Shown piece after piece: positions 26,354-35,059 of a stretch of DNA of 64,000 nucleotides. The DNA is from Streptomyces griseorubiginosus (GTDB taxonomy: Bacteria; Actinomycetota; Actinomycetes; Streptomycetales; Streptomycetaceae): contig NZ_KQ948750.1 of assembly GCF_001514195.1 (NCBI RefSeq), forward strand, positions 85,941 through 149,940, given 5' to 3'. How positions within the stretch are numbered: the stretch's first letter is position 1; the number at the start of each line of letters is the position of its first letter. A program made the position numbers and the translations under genes. The notes beneath the pieces are model-generated. The model worked only from the letters and a program-made list of their open reading frames with translations. It had not been told where the DNA came from and did no database searches.

Positions 26354-27139
26354 TCATTCCGGTGCATCCTTGCGCGCCTGCAGTGCGATCTCTTTCGCTG
26401 CGACCGCGAGCAGCGCGGCCGACTTTTCGATGGCTGCCGCGTTGTCGGGCCCGCTGGCGAGGGCAACGGTCAGGCTGCCCGCGATGCCGTGCCCGTCCTG
26501 CTTCAGGGGAATCGACACGTGCAGGACGCCCGGGTCGGGATCATCCACACCGACGGCGTAGCCGAGCCCGCGAACCGCCCGCATGCGCCGCTTGAAGGCA
26601 AGCCACTCGGCGTCACCTGAGTCGACCCGCTGGTAGATCGACCGAACGGTCCGCACCTCAAGAAAGGAGAGGAGGGCCAGCCCGGGAGCTCCCCGGAACA
26701 GCGGGGCCAGACGCCCCCTGCCGAACGCGCCCTCCGGGAACGGCTCAGCGCTGATCCGATGCTCGTGCGTCGTCATGACGGAATCGCGATAGATGCGACT
26801 CAAAAAGATCAGGCCCTGTTCAGCGTACTCCGCTGCCATCTTCACCACGGCAGGCTCCGCGGCGCGGATCAGTGGGTCGGAAAGGCGCAGTTGCCGTTCG
26901 TAGTGGATGATGCCCGGCCCGAGCAGGTAGCGACCCGGCCTGATGCTGAAGATCAGTCCAACCGCCGCCAGGCTCCGAAAATACCTGTAGACGGTGCTCT
27001 CGGACTGGCCCATCGCCACGCACGCCTGCTCCACCGTCCACTCCGGCTGCTCAGGGGTGAACAAGTCCATCACCGACAGCATCCGGTCCGAACTTGTCCC
27101 GCTTCGCTGCGTTTCCTCAGCCACTGCCGCTCTCTCCAT
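26354..27139 (-). CDS. IclR-family transcriptional regulator (block A)
   Basis: A 261-residue IclR-type regulator. The N-terminal winged helix is visible as WTVEQACVAMGQSESTVYRY with FRSLAAVGLI; the C-terminal ligand domain begins about residue 80 and includes GAFGRGRLAPLFRGAPGLAL and the family end region RAVRGLGYAVGVDD. Its start overlaps the end of the DUF8021-like gene by 23 bases on the same strand, so it belongs to the block A operon and probably represses or activates it in response to an aromatic acid. The gene downstream is decayed. Confidence 0.9.
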   Translation of the reverse strand: MERAAVAEETQRSGTSSDRMLSVMDLFTPEQPEWTVEQACVAMGQSESTVYRYFRSLAAVGLIFSIRPGRYLLGPGIIHYERQLRLSDPLIRAAEPAVVKMAAEYAEQGLIFLSRIYRDSVMTTHEHRISAEPFPEGAFGRGRLAPLFRGAPGLALLSFLEVRTVRSIYQRVDSGDAEWLAFKRRMRAVRGLGYAVGVDDPDPGVLHVSIPLKQDGHGIAGSLTVALASGPDNAAAIEKSAALLAVAAKEIALQARKDAPE

Positions 27140-27959
27140 CCTGCCGCCACCAACCCGAGGAGGCCTTCAAGGGAAGGATCTCCCGGATCTCGTCGATGAT
27201 CCGAATCTCGCCGTCCACCACCTTGAAAACTCCCAGCATGTACATGGCTCCGGCGTCGGGCCGCGGATGGTCCGGGATGGGGTGAAAGTCGACCACCACG
27301 AAGCTCGCTGCCACGCCCAACTCTGTGTCGAGCACCGGAAATCGGCGCTCACGTGCGAGCGGGCGCGCCGCACGGGTGTCGTTGAGCGCGGACGCACAAC
27401 TGTGAACCTTCGCGTCGGGCGACAGGAGCGTACGCAAGGTATTGGTCGTCTTCGCGCCGTTGTCGAACTTGTCGCAACGATAGTTGAAACGCGGAATCAT
27501 CCCATCACTCTGCTCCAATCCCTCCCAGTATGAATTGGCCGCCGCACGCAGTCCCTCTCGGTCGACGCGGCGGTCCGCCGGAACTACCGCTGAATAAATG
27601 ATGTCGGGCTTCAGAAGGTGGGAGGCGTCGGCGAAATGCCCATGGGAATCGGAACTGACGATCGCTTCGGCTTCGAGGATCAGCTGTCCGCGCATCTGAA
27701 TACGTTGCGCGAAAGGCTGGGGCCGGCCACCTTCGAATGTCACCACGCCCATGCAGACCGCCTGGCCGGTGAGGGGATCGGCGAAGCTGTTGATCCCTCC
27801 GAATTGCGGCGCCCGACGCCACAGTCCGTGGCCGATCTCCACGAGCGCACCGTTCTCGGTGCCGCGGAAGTCAGTATGGAATCCGAGCGCTTCCGGTGCG
27901 CCACTGGACAGCGCGGACAGATAGTCAGCGAGAAGGCCGGTCAGGTCACTTGAGTCCAT
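27117..27959 (-). CDS. Conserved protein of unknown function, NTF2/SnoaL- or DUF8021-like (block A copy)
   Basis: 280 residues with no catalytic motif that I can name. The C-terminal half, with RRFPVLDTELGVAASFVVV and the closing FKVVDGEIRIIDEIREILP, resembles the DUF8021/NTF2-like proteins of fungal and actinobacterial clusters. A clear paralogue is at 52871-53722, sharing for example NSYWEGLEQSDG/DSYWTALQESDG, NTLRTLLSPDAKVH and IDEIREILPL. The start ATG at 27959 shares one base with the stop of the flavin monooxygenase gene (TGATG), so the two are translationally coupled. Pairing with an ACAD-type monooxygenase in both blocks suggests an accessory or isomerase/cyclase-like role on its product. 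Confidence 0.8.
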   Translation of the reverse strand: MDSSDLTGLLADYLSALSSGAPEALGFHTDFRGTENGALVEIGHGLWRRAPQFGGINSFADPLTGQAVCMGVVTFEGGRPQPFAQRIQMRGQLILEAEAIVSSDSHGHFADASHLLKPDIIYSAVVPADRRVDREGLRAAANSYWEGLEQSDGMIPRFNYRCDKFDNGAKTTNTLRTLLSPDAKVHSCASALNDTRAARPLARERRFPVLDTELGVAASFVVVDFHPIPDHPRPDAGAMYMLGVFKVVDGEIRIIDEIREILPLKASSGWWRQDGESGSG

Positions 27960-29203
27960 CACGATATCCCTACAGGTGAGTGAGCGAAATGAACGCGACC
28001 ATAGTTGATCGCAGCGCTGTCGGACTGATGCGCGAGATGGCCGCGCAGCACGCCGACATTGCGCCAGTACCGGCCCAGCAGCGCATCCTTCCTCGCCGCC
28101 GAAGAGCCCACCGTGCGGAACATGATGTCGACTGCCTCGTGCGCGAGATGGACGCTTTGCAGCATCACCATCGTCAGGCGCCGGCTGTCGTCCTCCGAAC
28201 ATGGTTGGCCTGTCGTGAGCGTTCGTTCCGCGATCTCCATGTAGTCGGCCGCGGTTTGCAGCAGCGCGGCTCGCGCCGTATCGACCAGGGCACGGCAACG
28301 TCCGAAGTTGAACTGGTACTCGGCCAGATCGGCCCGTGCGGCCCCGGCCGGGCCGGTCGCCTTCCGCGCCCGGAAGGTCTCCTCGTAGACATCGAGTGCG
28401 CCTTCTGCGGCACCGACGATCACTGCGACGGACTCGGTGATGATGAAGGGCCGAGCGGGGCCGTAGAAGAGCGAGCTGTCGTGGTAGGCCTCGGCAGGGG
28501 GCATCGCCGCTGTCTGCGGGTACGACTTGGTCCGGTGCGCCGGCACGAAGACCTCGTTCATCACGACACGGTCGGAACCGGTGCCCTGCATACCGATCAC
28601 GTCCCAGTTCCGCACGATCTCGTAGTCGGCGCGTTCGAACAGCCCCATCCGCAAGGGCGACTCACCCGACCGAGGGCCGTCGACCTGGAACGCCAGCAGG
28701 ATGTGGGTGGCGTGAGCGCACCCGGATGCGTAGTCCCACGCACCGCTCACCCGAAAGCCTCCCGGCACCGCCACACCGGTCCCCTGCGGGGCGGCCACCT
28801 CCGGCGCTCGGAAATCGCCGAGGGCGCCGTACGCCTCCCGCTGGCCGTCCAGGGGGAAAGTAGCGAGCTGATGCACGTGTCCCGACACGATGGAGAGCAC
28901 CCAGGCAGTTTCCGGACAGCCCCGCGCCACCGCCGTGACCAGGCGGACGAAGGTCGGCAAGTCGAAGCCGTAGCCACCGAACAGACGCGGCTGGATCACA
29001 CGGTAGAAGCCCGCCTCCACCATGTCCCGGTTGGTCTCCGCCAGGACGTTTCCCGCCGCCTCCGTCTCCGCCTGGCGATCGCGAAGATGCCCGAGCATCT
29101 CCTCGGCACGCAGGATCAGTGCCCCTGCGGACAGATCGGGCTCCGGAGGCGCAATCGAAATGAAGGGTGCCGTGCGCTGCTGCGCGCGCATCGGAGCGGT
29201 CAT
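27959..29203 (-). CDS. Acyl-CoA-dehydrogenase-fold flavin monooxygenase (HsaA/HpaB-like), block A
   Basis: A 414-residue protein of the ACAD superfamily. The region AETNRDMVEAGFYRVIQPRL with FGGYGFD, the GAWDYASGCAHATHIL segment and the C-terminal HLAHEAVDIMFRTVGSSAA are those of group D two-component flavin monooxygenases, such as 3-HSA hydroxylase, rather than true acyl-CoA dehydrogenases, which would carry a catalytic Glu. It would use reduced flavin from a reductase such as that at 32331 to hydroxylate a phenolic ring. ATG at 29203 follows AAGGAGAGG. Paralogue at 53739. Substrate unknown. Confidence 0.85.
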   Translation of the reverse strand: MTAPMRAQQRTAPFISIAPPEPDLSAGALILRAEEMLGHLRDRQAETEAAGNVLAETNRDMVEAGFYRVIQPRLFGGYGFDLPTFVRLVTAVARGCPETAWVLSIVSGHVHQLATFPLDGQREAYGALGDFRAPEVAAPQGTGVAVPGGFRVSGAWDYASGCAHATHILLAFQVDGPRSGESPLRMGLFERADYEIVRNWDVIGMQGTGSDRVVMNEVFVPAHRTKSYPQTAAMPPAEAYHDSSLFYGPARPFIITESVAVIVGAAEGALDVYEETFRARKATGPAGAARADLAEYQFNFGRCRALVDTARAALLQTAADYMEIAERTLTTGQPCSEDDSRRLTMVMLQSVHLAHEAVDIMFRTVGSSAARKDALLGRYWRNVGVLRGHLAHQSDSAAINYGRVHFAHSPVGIS

Positions 29204-29383
29204 GACGTGCCTCTCCTTGTTGAATGACTGCGGCGAAAAGCCGCGGATCACCAGCGAATGCTGCGGTGTGGGCACACTTGGCCCGGCAACGACTGTTCGG
29301 GCGACGGGCGGCAGTCGCGAGCCCAACCTGACAGCACGAGGCGTCACGGTACGACCGCCTCGCAGGCTGCCCCAGGCGAGCGA

Positions 29384-30493
29384 TCAGGAGGTCTGAAGCT
29401 CGCGCGACCGGCCGTCGAGAGTGCCCTCGCAGGGCCAGCTCTTGACCTCCGGAAGGCACTTGTCCGCGAACAGACGCATGTTCCGCTCGGCCTCCGCGCG
29501 CGGCATGCCGCCGAAGTGGAAGTGCGGGAAGAATCCCTGCAGGTTCAGGTCCGCGTTGATCCGCTCGAGCGCTTCGATCACCTCGGTCGGGTTCCCGGCC
29601 GGCATCACCTTTGCCGTGTTCTCGGCCATCTCCTCGATCTTCTCGGGCGAGATCCGCATCTTCGCGTAGAACTCGTTGCCCTTGGTCGTGCCGAAGCTCT
29701 CCTCGGCCATGCCGTAGTTCTTCACTGCGGCGCGGAAGTTCACCCGGTGGTACTTGATGGACATCTCCTTGGCGCGATCGCTGCTCTCGTCGACGAAGAT
29801 GGTGCCCGACAACATCGGCGCGGGGGCCGAGCGTCGCGCACCGTGCGTCTCTCCCCACACCTGGTGGTAGGTGTCGACGTCGACACCGAGATTGGCGCGC
29901 GGCTCCGGGTTGATGATCATGACGCCCATGCCCAGTTCGGCAACGGTCCGAACCGATTCCGGCGAGCCGGCCGATCCGAATATGCGTCCCTCGAAGCTTC
30001 TGAACGGCCGCGGACGCAGCTCGCGGCGAGGCTGCTTCGTGAACTCACCGCCTTCGATGACACCCGTCTCGAGCGCGGTGATGATCAACTCGGCGTGCTC
30101 TCGATACAGTTGACGGGTCTGGTTGATGTCGACCCGCAGGCCGTCGTACTCCATCTTCCCGAGACCACGGCCGAAGCCGAGCAACAGCCGGCCCTCCGTG
30201 ACGTTGTCGAGCCACAGCGCCTGCTCGGCGACGCGCACCGGGTCGTTCCACGGCAATACCACGACCTGCGTTCCGAGCTTCACTTGCCTGGTCCTGCCCG
30301 CGAGATAGGCGAGCGACTGCAACGGCGAGGGAGAGATGGAGTAGTTGGAGAAGTGATGCTCCGTCACCCAGATGGATTCGAAGCCAAGGTCCTCCGCCTC
30401 GATCGCCATGTCGAGGTCTTCCTTCAGGAACTGCCTGTCGTCGACCTCGTTTCCGCTCTGGTGCTGAAACCCGGTCGCGATACCTACATGCAT
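29384..30493 (-). CDS. LLM-class (luciferase-like) flavin-dependent oxidoreductase
   Basis: A 369-residue bacterial-luciferase-fold enzyme: MHVGIATGFQ at the first strand, SIWVTEHHF (the characteristic EHH after strand 3), LGTQVVVLPWNDPVRVAEQ, and GRLLLGFGRGLGKMEYDG. These bind FMNH2 (or F420) and carry out oxygenation or Baeyer-Villiger-type reactions. AGAAGGAGCGA precedes two successive ATGs at 30496 and 30493; spacing favours the second. It follows the double SDR and precedes the ACAD-type monooxygenase on the same strand, so both may take reduced flavin from the nearby flavin reductase. Confidence 0.9.
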   Translation of the reverse strand: MHVGIATGFQHQSGNEVDDRQFLKEDLDMAIEAEDLGFESIWVTEHHFSNYSISPSPLQSLAYLAGRTRQVKLGTQVVVLPWNDPVRVAEQALWLDNVTEGRLLLGFGRGLGKMEYDGLRVDINQTRQLYREHAELIITALETGVIEGGEFTKQPRRELRPRPFRSFEGRIFGSAGSPESVRTVAELGMGVMIINPEPRANLGVDVDTYHQVWGETHGARRSAPAPMLSGTIFVDESSDRAKEMSIKYHRVNFRAAVKNYGMAEESFGTTKGNEFYAKMRISPEKIEEMAENTAKVMPAGNPTEVIEALERINADLNLQGFFPHFHFGGMPRAEAERNMRLFADKCLPEVKSWPCEGTLDGRSRELQTS

Positions 30494-30540
30494 CATTCGC
30501 TCCTTCTGGTTTTTCGACCTGCGTTGCCAGGCGCCGAGCT

Positions 30541-32154
30541 TCAGGACGGGTCGGGTGCCTTCATGTCTTCCGCCTCCAGGCGGTAGACCTCCCCCATCGG
30601 GCCGAGCGGGGGCAGAGCCACGTCCGACGGGGTCCGGGCGAGAGCCTCCAGCCACGGATCGAAGACACTCGCTACTCGCTCATCGGTCGCCGACGAGGGG
30701 AGGGCGTAGAGCGGCCCGTCACGCAGTGCGTCATGGATTCGCTTCGCAAGAACCGCTTCTTCCTCGCCCTCGTGAGTGAGGACGAGTGTCACGGCCGACC
30801 TCCTGGCGAGGAGTTCCGCCCGGAGCCCCTCGATGAGCCCGACCAGGCTGCGGCCGAGCACCGAGTCCGCGCATCTGGCACTGTCGGCAAAGAGTGCGGT
30901 CGTCGGCAGAACGACCGCGATGCCTCCGCCGCCGGAGGACGCGATACGACCGGGAACGAGACCTCGGATGATGGTGAAACATCGCCGAAGGACCTGATGC
31001 ACTTGCGCCGTCCAGTCGACCGAACGTGAGCCCCCGGGGCTCTGCGGAGCGATGGCAAGGACCAGCGGCGCAGCGTCCGACGGGTCTCCCAGCCGCTCCG
31101 GCTCCTTCATCACTGTGTCGACCACCTTCATGTCGAGCACGTCCACCTGGCAGCCCAGGGCCGTGAGAGCGCGCCCCGCACGCGTCTCCCCCACGGGTTC
31201 AGCCAGAACGATCCGGCCTGGCCGGAGAGTCTTCCGCACAGGAGCGGTGAGCCGGGCCGCCCGCATGAGCGCATCGCGTCGCATCGTGACGACCGGTGCG
31301 ATGCCGCCGTCGGTGAACACCATCGGCGCGTCTTCGTCGATCGCATCGAGGACTCGCTTGCCGACGTCGCGAGGGTCGGCGCCTTTCGACAGCATCTCCC
31401 GAGCCGCCTGCTGCGCCTTGGCGCGCTCGATGTCGTCACCCCGCAGGCCGCTGTCGCGATACGCCGCGGGACGCATCGTCTCGTGGTCGTGAATGTTCGT
31501 GTTCACCCCAGCCGGGCAGAGCGTCGTCACCCCGATGCCCTCCGCCGACAACTCCGTGCGCAGGCAGTCCATCACCGCGATCACGCCGAACTTCGCCGTG
31601 GAGTAGACGCCGCCGTCGCTCGCCACCATGAGCCCGCCGGCGGAGGAGGTCGCCACGACATGACCGCCCGCGCCTCGTGCGCGCATGAGGGGCAGCACTG
31701 TCTCCAACCCATGGGTGACCCCTTCCAGGTTGACTCCCATCAGCCACTCCCAGTCGGCCGGCCTGCTGCGCAGGATCGTCCCCAGAACACCGATGCCGGC
31801 GTTCAGGCAGAGGACGTCGACGGCGCCGAAACGGTCGCCGGTCGCCTCGACGGCATCGAGCCAGGCATGTCTGTCGGTGACGTCCAGCCGACGCGGCATC
31901 AGCCGGCTTCCGTGGCGGCGCAGGTGGTCCTGGGCGTGAGCGAGGTGGTCGTCCCGCACATCGGCCATGACCACGTTCATCCCTCGGTCGAGGAAAGCTT
32001 CGGCGATGCCGAGGCCGATGCCGCTGGCACCGCCGGTGACGATCGCCGTGTTGCCCGGCATCGCCGCGGAGTGGGGGCGGTTGTCCGCACTCCGAAGTTG
32101 CTTGCCCCTCGGGTCTTCGCCCGCGCCGACCCGGCGTCGCACCTCGTCGTCCAT
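30541..32154 (-). CDS. Two-domain protein: active SDR fused to a degenerate SDR-like C-terminal domain
   Basis: A 537-residue fusion. Residues 35-290 form a normal SDR with TGGASGIG (40-47), NAG, Ser170/171, and YSTAK giving Tyr184 and Lys188. Residues about 300-537 read like a second Rossmann unit (RIVLAEPVGETRAGRALTAL; GGGGIAVVLPTTALFA; SLVGLIEGLRAELLARRSAV) but without the Tyr-x-x-x-Lys pair, so that half is probably structural or regulatory. SDRs are usually about 250-300 residues. The start at ATG 32154 lacks a clear ribosome site; ATG 32061 is an alternative. The gene is divergent from flavin reductase and leads block A. Confidence 0.82.
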   Translation of the reverse strand: MDDEVRRRVGAGEDPRGKQLRSADNRPHSAAMPGNTAIVTGGASGIGLGIAEAFLDRGMNVVMADVRDDHLAHAQDHLRRHGSRLMPRRLDVTDRHAWLDAVEATGDRFGAVDVLCLNAGIGVLGTILRSRPADWEWLMGVNLEGVTHGLETVLPLMRARGAGGHVVATSSAGGLMVASDGGVYSTAKFGVIAVMDCLRTELSAEGIGVTTLCPAGVNTNIHDHETMRPAAYRDSGLRGDDIERAKAQQAAREMLSKGADPRDVGKRVLDAIDEDAPMVFTDGGIAPVVTMRRDALMRAARLTAPVRKTLRPGRIVLAEPVGETRAGRALTALGCQVDVLDMKVVDTVMKEPERLGDPSDAAPLVLAIAPQSPGGSRSVDWTAQVHQVLRRCFTIIRGLVPGRIASSGGGGIAVVLPTTALFADSARCADSVLGRSLVGLIEGLRAELLARRSAVTLVLTHEGEEEAVLAKRIHDALRDGPLYALPSSATDERVASVFDPWLEALARTPSDVALPPLGPMGEVYRLEAEDMKAPDPS

Positions 32155-32330
32155 GTCGTGGACGCTACCACGAAGCGACAAGTATTGCCTCATGGTGAAA
32201 ATCTATGTATGTTTTGGCTGGCCGGAGTGAGGTGCATCAGGGTCAGATGCCCCAAAAAGGAACATCGCCGGGAAGCCACAAGCCCGCGCTTCGGCTCACA
32301 CGAGCCGACTCCGAGAATGAGGACGAAGCG

Positions 32331-32828
32331 ATGACGATGAACCCGGCGGACTTCCGAGCCGCCATGAGTCACCACCCGACGGCCGTCTGCGTGATCACGA
32401 CCACCACCAGCGAAGGCAAGGCGGTCGGGATGACCGTCGGCACCTTCACCTCGGTGTCCCTCGATCCACCGCTGGTCGGGTTCTTTCCGGACAAGAAGTC
32501 CACGAGTTGGCCGCGCATCGCCCAGACAGGCCGGTTCTGCGTCAACCTGCTGGCCGAGAACCAGGAGGAGGTCTGCCGCACATTCGCCAGGCAAGGACCC
32601 GACAAGTTCACGGATGTCGTGCACCGCTTCTCCGAGCATGGCCTGCCCTTGGTGGACGGGGCGGTCGCCCACATCGAGTGTTCGATCCACAGCGTGGCCG
32701 AGGCCGGCGACCACTTCCTGGTACTCGGCGAAGTGGACGCCATGACGATCGGCCGGTCCGCGTCGCCGCTCATATTCCACAAGGGCACCTACGCACAAGT
32801 CGCCCCCACCGCGCACCAAGTCGCTTGA
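32331..32828 (+). CDS. Flavin reductase (FMN/FAD:NAD(P)H), block A
   Basis: A 165-residue flavin-reductase-like domain protein: FRAAMSHHPTAVCVITT at the start, GMTVGTFTSVSLDPPLVGFF binding flavin, RFCVNLLAENQEEVC, and the late LIFHKGTYAQ. Such enzymes provide FMNH2 or FADH2 to two-component monooxygenases. ATG at 32331 after GAGGACGAAGCG. It is divergent from the block A operon, which encodes an ACAD-type monooxygenase and an LLM enzyme but no reductase of their own, so it is their likely partner. A hydrolase gene follows at 32928. Confidence 0.9.
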   Translation: MTMNPADFRAAMSHHPTAVCVITTTTSEGKAVGMTVGTFTSVSLDPPLVGFFPDKKSTSWPRIAQTGRFCVNLLAENQEEVCRTFARQGPDKFTDVVHRFSEHGLPLVDGAVAHIECSIHSVAEAGDHFLVLGEVDAMTIGRSASPLIFHKGTYAQVAPTAHQVA

Positions 32829-32927
32829 GCCATCGCCCCGACACGCAGCGGTTCTCTGACAACGAGGTGCTACAACGCGCGCCCGCGTCGGCCCTGCAGA
32901 GCCGGGAGCACCATGAAATGAGGACAC

Positions 32928-33857
32928 GTGCCGCAGTTTCGAGCAGACGCCTTCGGCCCTGGCGCCGTTGCCGAGGATGTGGCCGCGTTCAACGCGGCCA
33001 TGGCCCGGCAGTTCGGCGATCCTCCGGACATCTGGGACGTCGGCATCGATCAAGCACGCAGCGGCGGCTTCATGCCGTTGCCACCGCCGTCACCCCGTGC
33101 GTTCGACATCCAGATCGCCGACCACCTGTCTCTTCACGTGGTCCCGAACGCTCGTCCCCGGGCCGTGCTGCTGCACATCCACGGCGGCGGCTTCGTACTC
33201 GGCGGCGCGGCGCACCAGGACGTCCTCCTGGAGAGGATGGCGGATGCGGTCGTGGCGACATGCGTCAGTGTCGAATACCGGCTGGCACCCGAAAATCCGT
33301 ACCCGGCGGCGTGGGACGACTGTGCAGAAGCCGCTCAGTGGCTACTGAAGCACGCAGGGGAGCGATTCGGAGCCGAGACCCTCCTCATCGTCGGCGAGTC
33401 CGCGGGCGCGTTGCTGGCTGTGGCGACCCTTCAGCGCCTGCGCGACCGTGGCCTGGCGGAGCGTTTCCGCGGGGCAGCACTCAGTTTCGGGGTCTACGAC
33501 TCGACGATGACACCGAGCCAGACTCGCGCACGCACAGGAACTCTGAAGGCCGCCAGTATCGCGAAAATCGTCGATGCCTATGCTCCCGACGTCTCGCTAC
33601 GTCGCGACGCGGACCTGTCACCGCTGTACGGCGACCTCAGCGAGATGCCGCCCGCGCTGTTCACCGTGGGCACGCTCGATGCCATGCTCGACGATTCGAT
33701 GTTCATGTACTGCCGCTGGCTCGCGGCCGGCGGCCGTGCCGAAATCGCGCTCTACCCAGGAGCGGACCACGCTTTCACCGAGACCGCGCATCCCTCGGCA
33801 CGTGAGGCAAATGCCCGTATCGATCGATTCCTGGCGTCGTGCATCGAGCCGCACTGA
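32928..33857 (+). CDS. Alpha/beta hydrolase, HSL esterase type
   Basis: A 309-residue esterase with HGGGF (85-89), EYRLAPENPYPAAW, nucleophile elbow GESAG (156-160, Ser158), an acidic GTLDAMLDDS and His in GADHAFTE. The GESAG elbow puts it nearer to the GDSAG/GESAG branches than the GSSAGG pair at 11.7 and 20.8 kb. GTG start at 32928 with AGGAC just upstream. It lies 100 bases behind the flavin reductase on the same strand and may be co-transcribed with it. Substrate unknown. Confidence 0.88.
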   Translation: MPQFRADAFGPGAVAEDVAAFNAAMARQFGDPPDIWDVGIDQARSGGFMPLPPPSPRAFDIQIADHLSLHVVPNARPRAVLLHIHGGGFVLGGAAHQDVLLERMADAVVATCVSVEYRLAPENPYPAAWDDCAEAAQWLLKHAGERFGAETLLIVGESAGALLAVATLQRLRDRGLAERFRGAALSFGVYDSTMTPSQTRARTGTLKAASIAKIVDAYAPDVSLRRDADLSPLYGDLSEMPPALFTVGTLDAMLDDSMFMYCRWLAAGGRAEIALYPGADHAFTETAHPSAREANARIDRFLASCIEPH

Positions 33858-33989
33858 CCGCCGGCATCCTGGCTCGCTTTCCTGCTCATCCGCCATCTCA
33901 CCTCTCGCACCGACTCGCAACGGCTAACACAATGAGGTGGCCTAGCAGTGATGTCCATGCCTGTACGGCGAGTTGAGCGTTGTCCGATG

Positions 33990-34497
33990 CGTGGGGGCAT
34001 CACCGCGGATCGTGTCGGATGAGCTGTGGGAGCGGATCGAGCCGCTGCTGCCAGACCCCGGCCTCGTTCCAGTCCCACAGCCGACGCCAGCACGTCATGC
34101 CTGAACCGAACCCGAGCTCCTTGGGCGGCTGCACGAGGTCCTGCTCGCCGAGCTGAACGCGGAACGGAAGCTGGACTGGTCCCGCTGCGTGGTTGATTCC
34201 TCGCAGGTACCGGCGGGAACCGCAACGATGTCACCCACCCGCTGCCTCTGCTGGACGCCCCCCCCCCCGCCCGTCCGCGGTCGGGGCGGCCGGCCCCGTC
34301 GCCGAGCGGTCACGCTCTACGCCGGCCGCGGCTACGACCACGACTGCTACCGCAAACAGGTCCGCGCCCGCGGCATCGTGCCCGCCATCGCACGGCGTGG
34401 AGCACGGCTCCAGCTTGGGTGTCTACCGGTATGTGGTCGAGCGGACCGTTGCCTGGCTTCACGGCTTCCGCCGACTGCACGTGCGATGGGAACGATG
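33990..34497 (+). pseudogene. Rearranged IS5-family transposase with an internal inverted segment
   Basis: Plus strand gives SDELWERIEPLLP (N terminus), then a stretch 34050-34125 that makes sense only on the minus strand (PKELGFGSGMTCWRRLWDWN), then plus again RLHEVLLAELNAERKLDWSR and VVDSSQV. A deletion follows, then GGNRNDVTHPLPLLD, AGRGYDHDCYRKQVRARGI, and after another shift YRYVVERTVAWLHGFRRL. So the gene has suffered an inversion of about 76 bp, at least two deletions and several frameshifts, one at an 11-C run. Identity as an IS5-group transposase is clear. Confidence 0.88.
34258..34268 (+). repeat. Homopolymer run of 11 C
   Basis: Eleven consecutive C in the transposase remnant, at a point where the reading frame changes. 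It could be a true slippage site or a sequencing error hot spot. Confidence 0.85.
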
Positions 34498-34566
34498 AGC
34501 GGACACGCACGAGGCATTCCTGAAACGGAACTGCTCGTCACGGTGAACCGGTGATGCCGACCTGCG

Positions 34567-34950
34567 TCAGCCGAAGACGAGGTCGACGTCCTTCTCGACG
34601 CAAAGCTGCAGGACAATCGCCAACTGGCGTGCGTGGTCGATGTGTTGCTGGAGGAACGGGGCGACGCTTCCCTCGTGGCACTGGTCGGCGAGCTCCTGGA
34701 GGCGGGGCAGGATCGCGGCGCACTGGATCGGTGTCAGTTCGGGTCCGTCGTCGTCAGGGTGATCGAGGAGTGGCGCCAAGGCGGTGGTGACGTCGCTCCA
34801 GGGGCGCGATCCACCGAAGCCGCGCATCTCGTCCAGTGTGAAGCCCTCGGCCCGCGCCAACCACTCCCGGAACACTCCGAAGCCGGTGTAGGACCAGGAC
34901 ACGTCCGGGCTGCTGGTGTCGTCGTCTCCGGGGAACAGAACGAGCCCCAT
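34567..34950 (-). CDS. Small conserved-looking hypothetical protein
   Basis: A 127-residue acidic soluble protein, MGLVLFPGDDDTSSPDVSWS at the start, then GFGVFREWLARAEGFTLDEM, and a helical C-terminal half (QELADQCHEGSVAPFLQQHI). It has a textbook AGGAGG site six bases before ATG 34950 and good codon usage, so it is probably a real gene. It resembles small actinobacterial proteins of unknown function; I recognise no domain. It sits isolated between two transposase remnants, so its neighbours give no hint of role. Confidence 0.7.
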   Translation of the reverse strand: MGLVLFPGDDDTSSPDVSWSYTGFGVFREWLARAEGFTLDEMRGFGGSRPWSDVTTALAPLLDHPDDDGPELTPIQCAAILPRLQELADQCHEGSVAPFLQQHIDHARQLAIVLQLCVEKDVDLVFG

Positions 34951-35059
34951 GTTTCCTCCTCGTTGACCGAGCACACAGGATCGGTCTTGGGAAGGGCCAC
35001 AGCAACTGAAATGATGCCGTCGCAGCTGGTGTGATCACTGCTCGGAACCGTCCTGGACA

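Noticed and set aside
27959..29203. Reading the ACAD-fold proteins (27959, 53739) as acyl-CoA dehydrogenases of beta-oxidation
   Set aside because: No CoA ligase, thiolase or enoyl-CoA hydratase lies nearby, whereas flavin reductases do, and the C-terminal motifs fit HsaA/HpaB-like monooxygenases better.
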